Assembly: GCF_900105115.1 (NCBI RefSeq)
Contig: NZ_FNRV01000001.1
Span: forward strand, 3,581,501-3,645,500
Source of the DNA: Pseudomonas mohnii
GTDB taxonomy: Bacteria; Pseudomonadota; Gammaproteobacteria; Pseudomonadales; Pseudomonadaceae
DNA length: 64,000 nt
Direction of reading: 5' to 3'
In this document: positions 19,190 through 27,642 of the stretch, one piece after another
Numbering within the stretch: position 1 is the stretch's first letter
How the letters are laid out: every line of letters begins with the position of its first letter
The notes under the pieces: model-generated
Seen by the model: the letters and a program-made list of their open reading frames with translations, nothing else
Database searches by the model: none
What the model was told of the DNA's origin: nothing
Program-made: the position numbers and the translations under genes

Positions 19190-19552
19190 GGCGTTGTTCC
19201 TTTCGACAGGTTTTGTTTCAGAATTGCTTCTAAACCTAATCGATCTAAAAAACGCAAAATAAATAACATTTATGAATTAGCTTATGAGCAAGCCGCTCTA
19301 TTCTGAGGGGATGCGCGAAGGCGGGCTTAATTCCTAAATGGAATGAGAAAGGAATCCAGTCATTCTTTTCAGGTTTGTGACACGTTCATGACCCTGAGTA
19401 AGCCAAAAAAGTGGGATTAGACCATGGTCGTAGACACACAATGTTACGATTGACTTGTGAGTCACGCTGCGGCGCTAATCGCGCATCTTAGGATTCCGGG
19501 CATTCGATTCGGGACCAGGAATACAAGAATTAGAAACGAGAGGAGCTAAACA
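19190..19552. other. AT-rich divergent promoter region, TauA-like gene and first porin
   Basis: A 363-bp gene-free stretch, clearly richer in A and T than its surroundings. It contains the palindrome ATTCC-TAAAT-GGAAT (19330-19344) and a 22-nt element at 19359-19380, both repeated before the second porin. About 50 bp before the porin start, the leader matches the second porin's leader. No reading frame in it looks real. Confidence 0.7.
19330..19380 (+). promoter_or_regulatory. Shared sulfur-region promoter module, copy 1 (porin 1)
   Basis: ATTCC-N5-GGAAT at 19330-19344 is a perfect interrupted palindrome of the type bound by LysR-family regulators such as CysB. ATTCTTTT starts 32 bp after its first base. 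The same pair, with 31-bp offset, lies upstream of the second porin and of lsfA. CysB is only the obvious candidate; no binding is shown. Confidence 0.45.
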
Positions 19553-20893
19553 ATGAACAAGTCCACCTTGGCCCTGGCCGTGGCTGTAGGGGTTTTGGCG
19601 CAGCAGGCAGGCGCCGCCGGTTTTATCGAAGACAGCAAGGCATCCGTTAGTTCCCGCACCATGTATTACGACGCCGATGTCCGTGAAGGCGCCAAGACGG
19701 CCGCAAACCGTCAGCGAGAAACCGCTGAAGGCCTCAAGTTCGATTACCTGTCCGGTTTCACTCAAGGCACTGTTGGTTTCGGTATCGACGCTCAGGCACT
19801 GGTCGGCATTCATCTGGATGGCGGCAGAGGGCATCACCCGCTGGGTAACAGCAACTCCTTCTTCCCGAGCGACGGCGACCGGTCCGCCGACGAGTGGAGT
19901 CGTCTGGATGCCAACGTCAAGGCGCGTTTCTCCAAGACAGAGGCCCACTTGGGTGGCGGTCTGGCACCTAGCCTGCCGATCCTGATCGCGAACGACAGCC
20001 GTCTGCTGCCGCAGACCTTTGAAGGTGGCACCATCACCTCGAAGGAAATCGACAACGTGACCTTCAACCTGGGCCAACTGGAGCACGCTTCGGGTCGCGC
20101 CTCCTCCAACGACACTGGCATGGCAGTGGCTGGCGGTGCTCAGGACAGCAACAAGTTCCGTTACGCCGGTGCTGACTGGAAGGTCACCAAAGACCTCTTG
20201 CTGCAGTACTACTACGCGAACCTGGAAGACTACTACAAGCAGAACTTCCTCGGCCTGGTGCACGTCTACCCGATCGCCCCGAACCAGTCGTTCAAGACCG
20301 ATCTTCGTTATTTCGACAGCAGCTCCGACGGCAAGAACGGCGATGTCGGCTACCGCTTCAACAACAACAACGGCTACGCCAAGAATCCAGGCGAGGTCGA
20401 TAACAAGACCTGGAGTGCGACGTTCACCTACACCTTGGGTGGCAGTGCGTTCCTGCTTGGCCATCAGCGTGTCAGCGATGACGGCGGCTTTGTTTTCTTG
20501 AACCAAGGCAGCCTTGTTAATGACAACGGTAATGCTGAGGGTGCCGGCGGCGCCAGCTTCTACTCCTTCACCGACGCCACCGTGGGCAGCTTTATCCGTG
20601 CCGGTGAAAACACCACGTATGGTCAGTACTCCTACGACTTCGCCTCACTGGGCGTGCCAGGTTTGAAAGCTTCGATTGCTTACCTGGATGGCCGCGACAT
20701 CAAGGCTACCAGCGGCGTGGGTAAAGACCTGAATGAGCACGAGACCGACGCGCGTGTGGACTACGTGATTCAAACCGGCCCACTCAAAGGGTTTGGTACG
20801 ACCCTGCGTCACGGTACTTACGGCGGTAACACCAGCACCGCTAACCAGGACCAGACCCGTCTGATCTTCAACTACACCTACAGCTTCCTGTAA
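19553..20893 (+). CDS. OprD-family outer-membrane porin, first of tandem pair
   Basis: A 446-residue OprD-family channel. A signal peptide of about 23 residues (MNKSTLALAVAVGVLAQQAGA) precedes AGFIEDSKASVSSRTMYY, the standard mature start. FDYLSGFTQGTVGFGIDAQA, the DDGGFVFLNQG region and the C-terminal strand TRLIFNYTYSFL (aromatic/leucine-ended, for BAM recognition) support a full-length barrel. The ribosome site GAGGAG is strong. The substrate is unknown, but it lies next to a TauA-like gene and near ssu, so uptake of organosulfur compounds is plausible. Its signal peptide and leader are almost the same as those of the next porin. Confidence 0.85.
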   Translation: MNKSTLALAVAVGVLAQQAGAAGFIEDSKASVSSRTMYYDADVREGAKTAANRQRETAEGLKFDYLSGFTQGTVGFGIDAQALVGIHLDGGRGHHPLGNSNSFFPSDGDRSADEWSRLDANVKARFSKTEAHLGGGLAPSLPILIANDSRLLPQTFEGGTITSKEIDNVTFNLGQLEHASGRASSNDTGMAVAGGAQDSNKFRYAGADWKVTKDLLLQYYYANLEDYYKQNFLGLVHVYPIAPNQSFKTDLRYFDSSSDGKNGDVGYRFNNNNGYAKNPGEVDNKTWSATFTYTLGGSAFLLGHQRVSDDGGFVFLNQGSLVNDNGNAEGAGGASFYSFTDATVGSFIRAGENTTYGQYSYDFASLGVPGLKASIAYLDGRDIKATSGVGKDLNEHETDARVDYVIQTGPLKGFGTTLRHGTYGGNTSTANQDQTRLIFNYTYSFL

Positions 20894-20906
20894 GCAGTAG
20901 ATCTGT

Positions 20907-21002
20907 ATGAGCGAGCTGGCTCGCGATGGACTCGAGAACGACGCGTTTACCCGATAAAAACGCGTCATCGTTAACGACCATCGCGAGCCCGCTCGCTTCT
21001 TC
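20907..21002. repeat. REPIN after porin 1
   Basis: Left arm GAGCGAGCTGGCTCGCGATGG and right arm CCATCGCGAGCCCGCTCGCT are inverted. The arms have slightly changed loops compared with the consensus, a sign of age. Confidence 0.82.
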
Positions 21003-21208
21003 ATATGCCTTCCGTTTCTATATTTCTAAAAGATTGCTTCTAATCGTTTTTTATTCTTTTTAGATTTTTCCGCAAACGCCTACAGTTGGCCCCACCTGAC
21101 CTACAGGCCCCCTCGCTTTACGCTCAGCCCGTTCAACTTCCGATAACCACGACCACAGGAATCGGTTTCAACACCGATATCTCGTTCTTGTGACGTGTAC
21201 ACATCGAT

Positions 21209-21258
21209 ATTCCATTTGGATATCAAAAAACACTAAGTGATTCTTTTCGGATTTATGA
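21209..21258 (+). promoter_or_regulatory. Shared sulfur-region promoter module, copy 2 (porin 2)
   Basis: ATTCC-ATTT-GGATAT (21209-21223) followed by ATTCTTTT at 21240, 31 bp after the start of ATTCC. The 22-nt block 21237-21258 matches 19359-19380 at 18 of 22 positions. It lies 137 bp before the porin ATG. Confidence 0.45.
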
Positions 21259-21394
21259 AAAGGTATGCTGCGCCGCCCAAATGACGGGGGGGAGATCTTC
21301 AGTGCGAGGGTCTCTATGGCGAAAGCCAGGCGAATCAAGGATTCAGGGCACTCGACCCGGAACCAAAAGAATTAGAAACGATAGGAGCGAAACA

Positions 21395-22732
21395 ATGAAC
21401 AAGTCCACCTTGGCCCTGGCCATCGCTGCAGGGGTTTTGGCGCAGCAGGCGAGTGCTGCCGGTTTTGTCGAAGACAGCAAGGCGACCTTGGGCCTGCGCA
21501 ACTTCTACATCAACACCGATTACCGTGACGGTACTGGTCCGAACAAAAACGAAGAATGGGGCCAAGGCTTCGATCTGCGTTTCATCTCCGGTTACACCCA
21601 GGGCACCGTCGGTTTCGGTATCGATGCGATCGGCTTGTTGGGTGTAAAGCTGGATTCGGGCGGCGGCACCAACGGCGCAGCTAACAGTGCGGCTTATGGC
21701 GGCACTGTTTTCCCAAGCAAATCCAATGGTGAAGCGGTTGATGACTTCTCCAGCCTGGGTCTGACCGCCAAGGCCAAGGTTTCCCAGACTGAGCTGAAGC
21801 TCGGTACTCTGCAGCCAAAACTGCCGGTCATCGTGACCAACGACGGTCGCCTGCTACCGCAAACCTGGGAAGGTGGTCAGCTCACCTCCGGTGACATCAA
21901 GGACCTGACGCTGGTCGGCGGCCAGATCGAGCACGTTAAAGGCCGTAACTCCAGCAACAATGAACAGTTGGCTATCAACGGCGCTTCCCCACGCACCATC
22001 AATAGCAACAAGTTCATCTACGCTGGCGGTGACTACAAAATCACCAAAGACCTGACGGCCCAGTACTACTACGGCAACCTGGAAGACTTCTACAAGCAAC
22101 ACTTCCTGGGTCTGGTTCACAACTGGGCAATCGGTCCGGGCGTGTTGAAGTCTGACTTCCGTTATTTCAACAGCTCCGACGACGGTGCCAATGGCAGCAA
22201 TCCGCTTTACTACAGCACCGGCAACTACAGCGGCGTGGCTAACGGTAAAGGCAAGGTCGACAACAACCTCTACAGCGGCCTGTTCCTGTACAGCGTTGCC
22301 GGTCACACCTTTGGTGGCGGTTACCAGGTCAGCAACGGCAGCAGTGACTTCCCGTGGCTGAACCAGGGCGACGGTTCGTCGAACTACACCATCACCGACT
22401 CGCAAATCCAGAAGTTCGCCCGTGCCGGCGAGCGTACCTGGCAAGCACGTTACTCGTTCGACTTCGCCAAAGTCGGTGTACCTGGCCTGACGGCGGGTGT
22501 GGTTTATCTGCATGGCGATAACATCGACACCGTGAACGCGCGTGGTGCCCAAGCGGCGAACGGCGCTTCCGAGTGGGAACGCGACTTGAACGTCGGTTAC
22601 GTGATCCAGTCTGGCGCACTGAAAAACCTGGGCCTGGCGTGGAAAAACGCCAGCTGGCGTACCGACCTGCCGAACACTCGTTCGCAGGACGAAAACCGTC
22701 TGATCGTCAGCTACTCGATCCCGCTGTTGTAA
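21395..22732 (+). CDS. OprD-family outer-membrane porin, second of tandem pair
   Basis: A 445-residue OprD-type porin. ATG 21395 is chosen over the longer open frame because GGAGCGAAACA lies directly before it and it starts with MNKSTLALAIAAGVLAQQAS, a signal peptide nearly the same as porin 1. The mature part shows SGYTQGTVGFGIDAIGLLG and a C-terminal beta strand ENRLIVSYSIPLL. It differs clearly from porin 1 in loop regions, so the duplication is old and the substrates may differ. It has its own promoter with the same module as porin 1. Confidence 0.85.
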   Translation: MNKSTLALAIAAGVLAQQASAAGFVEDSKATLGLRNFYINTDYRDGTGPNKNEEWGQGFDLRFISGYTQGTVGFGIDAIGLLGVKLDSGGGTNGAANSAAYGGTVFPSKSNGEAVDDFSSLGLTAKAKVSQTELKLGTLQPKLPVIVTNDGRLLPQTWEGGQLTSGDIKDLTLVGGQIEHVKGRNSSNNEQLAINGASPRTINSNKFIYAGGDYKITKDLTAQYYYGNLEDFYKQHFLGLVHNWAIGPGVLKSDFRYFNSSDDGANGSNPLYYSTGNYSGVANGKGKVDNNLYSGLFLYSVAGHTFGGGYQVSNGSSDFPWLNQGDGSSNYTITDSQIQKFARAGERTWQARYSFDFAKVGVPGLTAGVVYLHGDNIDTVNARGAQAANGASEWERDLNVGYVIQSGALKNLGLAWKNASWRTDLPNTRSQDENRLIVSYSIPLL

Positions 22733-22737
22733 TAGCG

Positions 22738-22765
22738 CGTGGGAGCGAGCCTGCTCGCGAAGGCG
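22738..22765. repeat. Single REP arm after porin 2
   Basis: CGTGGGAGCGAGCCTGCTCG is one REP hairpin without a recognisable partner arm; only a weak echo (CGCCTTCGGGAG) lies 50 bp further on. Confidence 0.6.
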
Positions 22766-22825
22766 TCATCCCAGCCACGAACGTGCTGAATGACACACGC
22801 CTTCGGGAGTAAGCCGCGATGAACC

Positions 22826-22866
22826 AAAAAAAAGCCCCGCCCGGCATCTCGCCGGACGGGGCTTTT
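22826..22866. terminator. Strong hairpin terminator, works on both strands
   Basis: AGCCCCGCCCGGC (from 22833) pairs with GCCGGACGGGGCT around ATCTC with one mismatch. A run of eight A precedes the stem and four T follow, so the better T-tract is on the minus strand. It ends porin 2 and would also end the gene whose 3' fragment remains at 22873-22995. Confidence 0.85.
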
Positions 22867-22872
22867 GCGTTT

Positions 22873-22995
22873 TCAAGGCGGGCTCACCCCCGTAAACCCG
22901 CCTTGAAACTCCCCTTTTTGCAGCAACTCAAGGCCTTCTCGAACCTCGTTGACGATGGTCGGCGGGATGTGCAGGCGCGTCCAGTGAACAGATCT
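22873..22995 (-). pseudogene. 3' remnant of an unidentified gene
   Basis: On the minus strand an open frame of about 40 codons ends at TGA (22875-22873), 7 bp before the minus-strand side of a strong terminator. Read from near 22989 it gives WTRLHIPPTIVNEVREGL, then ELLQKGEFQGGFTGVSPP. It looks like a real protein C-terminus, with about three quarters of codons ending in G or C, as in the neighbouring genes. It is cut off abruptly at the AT-rich lsfA promoter and has no start. I do not recognise the family. It could be chance, but the linked terminator argues for a deleted gene. Confidence 0.35.
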
Positions 22996-23000
22996 TTAAT

Positions 23001-23041
23001 ATTCCTTCCGGGTCTAAATAAATCGATATTTATTCTTTTTA
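23001..23041 (+). promoter_or_regulatory. Shared sulfur-region promoter module, copy 3 (lsfA)
   Basis: ATTCC at 23001 and ATTCTTTT at 23032, offset 31 bp, as upstream of both porins. The 13-mer TTTATTCTTTTTA (23029-23041) is identical to 21050-21062. It lies 58 bp before the lsfA ATG. Control by sulfur supply is inferred from gene function. Confidence 0.45.
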
Positions 23042-23098
23042 ATAGATAAAAAACACAGGCACAGTTGAGCTCATCAAGCACTCACAAGGAGCAGCACC

Positions 23099-23737
23099 AT
23101 GAGCCTCAGACTCGGCGATATCGCCCCCGACTTCGAACAGGATTCCAGCGCCGGCACCATCCGGTTCCATCAATGGCTGGGCGACAGCTGGGGCGTGCTG
23201 TTTTCCCATCCGGCGGACTTCACGCCGGTGTGCACCACCGAACTGGGCTTCACGGCCAAGCTCAAAGATGAATTCGACAAGCGTGGGGTCAAGGCCATTG
23301 CGCTGTCCGTCGACCCGGTGGATTCGCATCACAGATGGATCGAAGACATCAACGAAACCCAGAACACCGTTGTCACCTTTCCGATCCTCGACGATGCCGA
23401 CCGCAAGGTTTCGGACCTGTACGACCTGATCCACCCCAACGCCAACGACACCCTCACGGTGCGCTCACTGTTCGTGATCGACCCGAACAAAAAGGTCCGG
23501 CTGACCATCACCTACCCGGCGAGCACCGGCCGCAACTTCCATGAAATCCTGCGGGTCATCGACTCGCTGCAACTCACCGATAACTACAAGGTGGCCACCC
23601 CAGCCAACTGGCAGGACGGTGATGAGGTGGTGATCGTACCTTCGCTCAAGGATGAAGATGAAATCAAGCAACGCTTTCCCAAGGGCTACCGTGCGGTGAA
23701 GCCATACCTGCGCCTGACGCCGCAGCCCAATCGCTAA
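23099..23737 (+). CDS. lsfA: 1-Cys peroxiredoxin LsfA
   Basis: A 212-residue Prx6-type peroxiredoxin that reduces peroxides using one cysteine. The peroxidatic residue is Cys45 in HPADFTPVCTTELGF, and RHG-type partner sequence VRLTITYPASTGRNF is present. There is no resolving cysteine in the usual place. LsfA is induced by sulfate starvation in pseudomonads and its gene precedes ssuEADCBF, as here. CAAGGAGCAGCACC before ATG 23099 is a good ribosome site. A REPIN and terminator follow, so it is transcribed separately from ssuE. Confidence 0.92.
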   Translation: MSLRLGDIAPDFEQDSSAGTIRFHQWLGDSWGVLFSHPADFTPVCTTELGFTAKLKDEFDKRGVKAIALSVDPVDSHHRWIEDINETQNTVVTFPILDDADRKVSDLYDLIHPNANDTLTVRSLFVIDPNKKVRLTITYPASTGRNFHEILRVIDSLQLTDNYKVATPANWQDGDEVVIVPSLKDEDEIKQRFPKGYRAVKPYLRLTPQPNR

Positions 23738-23742
23738 TCGCT

Positions 23743-23826
23743 TTTGTAGGAGCCGGCTTGTTCGCGATTGAAGCGACGCGGTCTGTCAGTCAAACCGCCA
23801 TCGCTGGCAAGCCAGCTCCCACAGGG
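23743..23826. repeat. REPIN, TGGC/GCCA subtype, left arm decayed
   Basis: The right arm ATCGCTGGCAAGCCAGCTCC is canonical. The left arm TAGGAGCCGGCTTGTTCGCGA has lost stem pairing at several positions. It lies in the lsfA 3' untranslated region. Confidence 0.75.
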
Positions 23827-23857
23827 GTTTGTGCAGATCCACAAAGCAGGGGATTTC

Positions 23858-23882
23858 AGGCCGTTTCGACGGCCTTTTTTTT
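23858..23882 (+). terminator. Rho-independent terminator after lsfA
   Basis: AGGCCGT pairs with ACGGCCT around TTCG, followed by a run of eight T. It separates lsfA from the ssuE transcript. Confidence 0.9.
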
Positions 23883-24028
23883 CGCCTGGAAGAAGTGGAT
23901 TTTCATATCTCCAAATCGCATAACCAAATGAATAAATATGATTTATGGATATATTAATCAACTGTTAAGGTCTCTCCATCGAAGCGAGATCGCAAACCGC
24001 GAATCGCCCCCACTCAGGAATTGTCTGA

Positions 24029-24622
24029 ATGCTGGTCGTCTCACTCGGTGGCAGTCCCAGCCAACGCTCCCGTTCCGGGGTACTGCTGGATCGCTCCCAG
24101 CGTTGGTTACAAGAGCAAGGCGTGGAAGTGGTGAGTTACCAGGTACGGGACTTCCCGGCCGAAGACTTGCTGCATGCGCGCTTCGACAGTCCCAAGGTGA
24201 TCGACCTGCTGCAACAGATTGAAAACGCCGACGGCCTGCTGATTGCCACACCGGTGTACAAGGCGTCGTTCTCTGGCGCGTTGAAAACGGTACTGGATCT
24301 GCTGCCCGAGCGCGCGCTGAGCCACAAGGTGGTTCTGCCAATGGCAACCGGTGGCAGCATCGCTCACATGCTGGCGGTGGATTACGCACTCAAACCGGTG
24401 TTGTCGGCACTCAAGGCCCAGGAAATGCTCCACGGCATTTTCGCGGTGGATAGCCAGATCGCATACGGCGAAGGCAGCGCGCTGGCGCAGTTGGCGCCGG
24501 AGCTGGAGCAACGACTGAATGAATCGCTGGAGCTGTTTTTCAGCGCCATGGCCCGACGGCCCAAGCCGCTCGATCCGAACCTGTTGAATGAACGTTTGTT
24601 GAGTGCTCGCTGGAGCATTTAA
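24029..24622 (+). CDS. ssuE: NADPH-dependent FMN reductase SsuE
   Basis: A 197-residue flavodoxin-fold reductase that supplies FMNH2 to the monooxygenase SsuD. The N-terminus [20 protein letters not shown] is the phosphate-binding loop, and [23 protein letters not shown] is the conserved flavin/NADPH segment. The length is typical. The 145 bp upstream is very AT-rich (TTTATGGATATATTAATC) and probably holds the ssu operon promoter; it lacks the ATTCTTTT module seen before lsfA. ssuA follows after 89 bp. Confidence 0.93.
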   Translation: MLVVSLGGSPSQRSRSGVLLDRSQRWLQEQGVEVVSYQVRDFPAEDLLHARFDSPKVIDLLQQIENADGLLIATPVYKASFSGALKTVLDLLPERALSHKVVLPMATGGSIAHMLAVDYALKPVLSALKAQEMLHGIFAVDSQIAYGEGSALAQLAPELEQRLNESLELFFSAMARRPKPLDPNLLNERLLSARWSI

Positions 24623-24711
24623 GCCCTGTCCCAAATTGATGTACTGGCCTTACTCGCCCGCTAACGGGCAAGCAGGTGCAGCCAAAACCCAACTGCAAAA
24701 AGGAGAGCGCC

Positions 24712-25677
24712 ATGCGCCCTGTTATTTTGCGTCGTGGTCTGGTCGCTCTGTTTGCAGCGGCTGTAGCCTTCGGCGCCATTACTCAAGCCCAAGCTGAAAC
24801 ACTCCGAATCGGCTATCAGAAATACGGCACCCTGGTGCTGCTCAAAGCCAAAGGCACTCTGGAAAAACGCCTCGCCGCCCAAGGCGTGGACGTGCAATGG
24901 ACTGAATTCCCCGGCGGCCCGCAACTGCTCGAAGGCCTGAACGTCGGTTCCATCGACTTCGGCGTCACCGGCGAAACCCCGCCCGTGTTCGCTCAAGCGG
25001 CGGGCGCTGATTTGCTTTACGTCGCCTACGAACCCCCAGCCCCTCACAGTGAAGCGATCCTGGTGCCGAAGGACTCGGCGATCAAATCGGTGGCGGACCT
25101 CAAGGGCAAGAAAGTCGTCCTGAACAAAGGCTCCAACGTGCACTACCTGCTGGTCCGCGCACTGGAAGACGCCGGCCTCAAGTACACCGATATCCAGACC
25201 GTGTTCCTGCCGCCAGCCGATGCCCGCGCCGCGTTCGAACGTGGCAGCGTCGATGCCTGGGTGATCTGGGACCCGTACCAGGCAGCCGCCGAACAGCAAC
25301 TGCAAGCGCGCACCCTGCGCGATGGCCAAGGCATCGTCGACAACCATCAGTTCTACCTGGCGACCAAGCCTTACGCACAGAAAAACCCTGAGGTGATCAA
25401 GACCCTGGTGGAAGAAGTGCGTGCCGTCGGTGAGTGGTCCAAGGCCAATCCACAAGAGGTGACGCAACAAGTGTCGCCACTGCTCGGCCTGCCGGCGGAC
25501 ATCACCCTGACCTCGGTGAAACGCCAGGGCTACGGCGCCTTGTTCCTGACCCCGGACGTGGTCGCTGCGCAACAGAAAATCGCCGACAGCTTCTACCAGC
25601 TCAAGTTGATTCCGAAACCGTTGAGCATCAAAGACGTGATCTGGACGCCACCGGCAGCCGTTGCCAAAGCACAGTAA
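24712..25677 (+). CDS. ssuA: Aliphatic sulfonate ABC transporter binding protein SsuA
   Basis: A 321-residue periplasmic binding protein. ATG 24712 is set by AAAAAGGAGAGCGCC and by the signal peptide [20 protein letters not shown] ending AQA before [20 protein letters not shown], which is the standard SsuA mature start. [20 protein letters not shown] and [15 protein letters not shown] are the ligand-site segments of the family. It captures alkanesulfonates for SsuC/SsuB and is the second gene of ssuEADCBF. Confidence 0.93.
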   Translation: MRPVILRRGLVALFAAAVAFGAITQAQAETLRIGYQKYGTLVLLKAKGTLEKRLAAQGVDVQWTEFPGGPQLLEGLNVGSIDFGVTGETPPVFAQAAGADLLYVAYEPPAPHSEAILVPKDSAIKSVADLKGKKVVLNKGSNVHYLLVRALEDAGLKYTDIQTVFLPPADARAAFERGSVDAWVIWDPYQAAAEQQLQARTLRDGQGIVDNHQFYLATKPYAQKNPEVIKTLVEEVRAVGEWSKANPQEVTQQVSPLLGLPADITLTSVKRQGYGALFLTPDVVAAQQKIADSFYQLKLIPKPLSIKDVIWTPPAAVAKAQ

Positions 25678-25702
25678 TTCAATTCCCCAAGGAGACCACT
25701 CC

Positions 25703-26851
25703 ATGAGCCTCAATATCTTCTGGTTCCTGCCTACCCACGGCGACGGCCATTACCTTGGCACCGCCGAAGGCGCTCGCGCCGTTGACCACGGTTACTTGCA
25801 ACAAGTCGCGCAAGCGGCGGATCGTCTGGGCTTCGGCGGGGTGCTGATCCCCACCGGTCGCTCCTGCGAAGACTCGTGGCTGGTGGCGGCGTCGCTGATC
25901 CCGGTCACCCAGCGTTTGAAATTCCTTGTCGCCCTGCGCCCCGGGATCATTTCCCCGACGGTGGCCGCGCGTCAGGCTGCGACTCTGGATCGCCTGTCCG
26001 GCGGTCGTGCGCTGTTCAACCTGGTGACGGGTGGTGATCCGGAAGAGTTGGCCGGCGATGGTCTGTTCCTCAGCCATGACGAGCGCTACCAGGCTTCGGT
26101 GGAGTTCACCCGTATTTGGCGCCGCGTGCTGGAAGGCGAAACCGTTGATTACGACGGTCAGCACATCAGCGTGAAGGGTGCCAAATTGCTGTATCCGCCG
26201 ATTCAGCAACCGCGTCCGCCGTTGTATTTCGGTGGCTCCTCGGAAGCGGCGCAGGACCTGGCGGCAGAGCAGGTTGAAATGGTTCTGACCTGGGGCGAAC
26301 CACCCGCCGCCGTTGCCGAGAAGATTGAACAAGTCCGCGCCAAGGCCGCGAAGCTCGGTCGTACCGTACGTTTTGGCATTCGTCTGCATGTGATCGTGCG
26401 TGAAACCAACGCCGAGGCCTGGCAAGCGGCGGACCGCCTGATTTCGCACCTGGATGAAGACACCATCGCTCGCGCCCAGGCTTCCCTGGCGCGCTTCGAT
26501 TCGGTGGGCCAGCAACGCATGGCTGCGCTGCACGGCGGCAGTCGCGACAACCTGGAAGTCAGCCCCAACTTGTGGGCCGGCGTTGGCCTGGTGCGCGGCG
26601 GTGCCGGTACGGCGCTGGTGGGCGATGGTCCGACCGTGGCCGCTCGCGTGAAAGAGTACGCGGACCTGGGCATCGACACCTTTATCTTCTCCGGTTATCC
26701 ACACCTGGAAGAGTCGTATCGCGTTGCCGAGTTGCTGTTCCCGCACCTCGATATCGAACGTCCCGAACTGCCGAAAAGCGCCGGTTACGTCAGCCCGTTC
26801 GGTGAGATGGTGGCCAACGACATTCTTCCCAAAGCCGCGTCCCAGAGCTGA
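25703..26851 (+). CDS. ssuD: FMNH2-dependent alkanesulfonate monooxygenase SsuD
   Basis: A 382-residue TIM-barrel flavin monooxygenase that splits the C-S bond of alkanesulfonates to sulfite and an aldehyde, using FMNH2 from SsuE. ATG 25703 follows AAGGAGACCACTCC. Family landmarks are [15 protein letters not shown], the SCEDSW segment (its cysteine aligns with SsuD Cys54), [14 protein letters not shown] and the loop [16 protein letters not shown]. The length matches E. coli SsuD. It starts 25 bp after ssuA and ssuC follows 8 bp after its stop, so the three are tightly co-transcribed. Confidence 0.95.
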   Translation: MSLNIFWFLPTHGDGHYLGTAEGARAVDHGYLQQVAQAADRLGFGGVLIPTGRSCEDSWLVAASLIPVTQRLKFLVALRPGIISPTVAARQAATLDRLSGGRALFNLVTGGDPEELAGDGLFLSHDERYQASVEFTRIWRRVLEGETVDYDGQHISVKGAKLLYPPIQQPRPPLYFGGSSEAAQDLAAEQVEMVLTWGEPPAAVAEKIEQVRAKAAKLGRTVRFGIRLHVIVRETNAEAWQAADRLISHLDEDTIARAQASLARFDSVGQQRMAALHGGSRDNLEVSPNLWAGVGLVRGGAGTALVGDGPTVAARVKEYADLGIDTFIFSGYPHLEESYRVAELLFPHLDIERPELPKSAGYVSPFGEMVANDILPKAASQS

Positions 26852-26859
26852 GGCGCGCC

Positions 26860-27642
26860 ATGAAGAAAATCATCCACAGCCTCGCGCCCTGGGCGTTGCC
26901 GGTGTTGTTGTTGGCGGTGTGGCAGTTGTCGGTGTCGGCGGGCTGGTTGTCGACACGGATTCTGCCGGCACCGATCGCCGTGGTCGAAGCCGGTGTGAGC
27001 CTGGTGCGCAGCGGCGAGATCTGGACGCATCTGGCGATCAGCGGTTGGCGTGCTGCCCTGGGTTTCACCATCGGTGGCAGCATCGGCCTGACTTTGGGCT
27101 TCATCACCGGCCTGTCGAAATGGGGTGAGCGCCTGCTCGACAGCTCGGTGCAGATGATCCGCAACGTGCCGCACCTGGCGCTCATTCCGCTGGTGATCCT
27201 GTGGTTCGGTATCGACGAGTCGGCGAAGATTTTCCTGGTGGCGCTGGGCACGTTGTTTCCGATCTACCTCAACACCTACCACGGTATCCGCAACGTCGAT
27301 CCGGCGTTGGTGGAGATGTCGCGCAGTTATGGTTTGTCCGGTTTCAGCCTGTTCCGTCAGGTGATCCTGCCGGGGGCGCTGCCTTCGATCCTGGTCGGCG
27401 TGCGCTTCGCACTGGGCTTCATGTGGTTGACGCTGATCGTCGCCGAGACCATTTCCGCCAGTTCCGGCATTGGCTACCTGGCGATGAACGCCCGGGAGTT
27501 TCTGCAGACCGACGTGGTGGTGCTGGCGATTCTGCTGTACGCGGTGCTCGGCAAGCTGGCCGACCTCGCCGCCCGTGGGCTCGAACGTGTGTGGCTGCGC
27601 TGGCATCCGGCCTATCAAGTCGCCAAGGGAGGTGCTGCATGA
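26860..27642 (+). CDS. ssuC: Aliphatic sulfonate ABC transporter permease SsuC
   Basis: A 260-residue inner-membrane permease with about six hydrophobic segments and the EAA-type loop [20 protein letters not shown] near residues 150-170 that docks on SsuB. The length is normal. The ribosome site is weak (GAGG), and the gene starts 8 bp after ssuD, so translational coupling is likely. Its TGA overlaps the ATG of ssuB in an ATGA arrangement. Confidence 0.93.
   Translation: MKKIIHSLAPWALPVLLLAVWQLSVSAGWLSTRILPAPIAVVEAGVSLVRSGEIWTHLAISGWRAALGFTIGGSIGLTLGFITGLSKWGERLLDSSVQMIRNVPHLALIPLVILWFGIDESAKIFLVALGTLFPIYLNTYHGIRNVDPALVEMSRSYGLSGFSLFRQVILPGALPSILVGVRFALGFMWLTLIVAETISASSGIGYLAMNAREFLQTDVVVLAILLYAVLGKLADLAARGLERVWLRWHPAYQVAKGGAA

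Larger units (their letters stand above)
20894..21394. other. Inter-porin region: REPIN, AT-rich promoter, duplicated leader
   Basis: 501 bp without a gene. The first 110 bp hold a REPIN. Then come an AT-rich stretch with TTTATTCTTTTTA (21050-21062, identical to 23029-23041 before lsfA), a further copy of the promoter module at 21209-21258, and a leader matching that of the first porin. No credible coding frame is visible. Confidence 0.7.
22733..23098. other. Porin 2 to lsfA gap: half REP, terminator, gene fragment, promoter
   Basis: 366 bp holding four recognisable parts in order: a single REP arm (about 22738-22765), a strong hairpin terminator (22826-22866), a 3' gene fragment on the minus strand (22873-22995), and the AT-rich lsfA promoter with the shared module (23001-23041). 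No complete gene is present. Confidence 0.7.

Noticed and set aside
22884..23081. 65-codon minus-strand frame before lsfA
   Set aside because: It crosses the AT-rich lsfA promoter and is cysteine-rich without pattern. A different frame of the same strand (22873-22995) looks like the real gene remnant.
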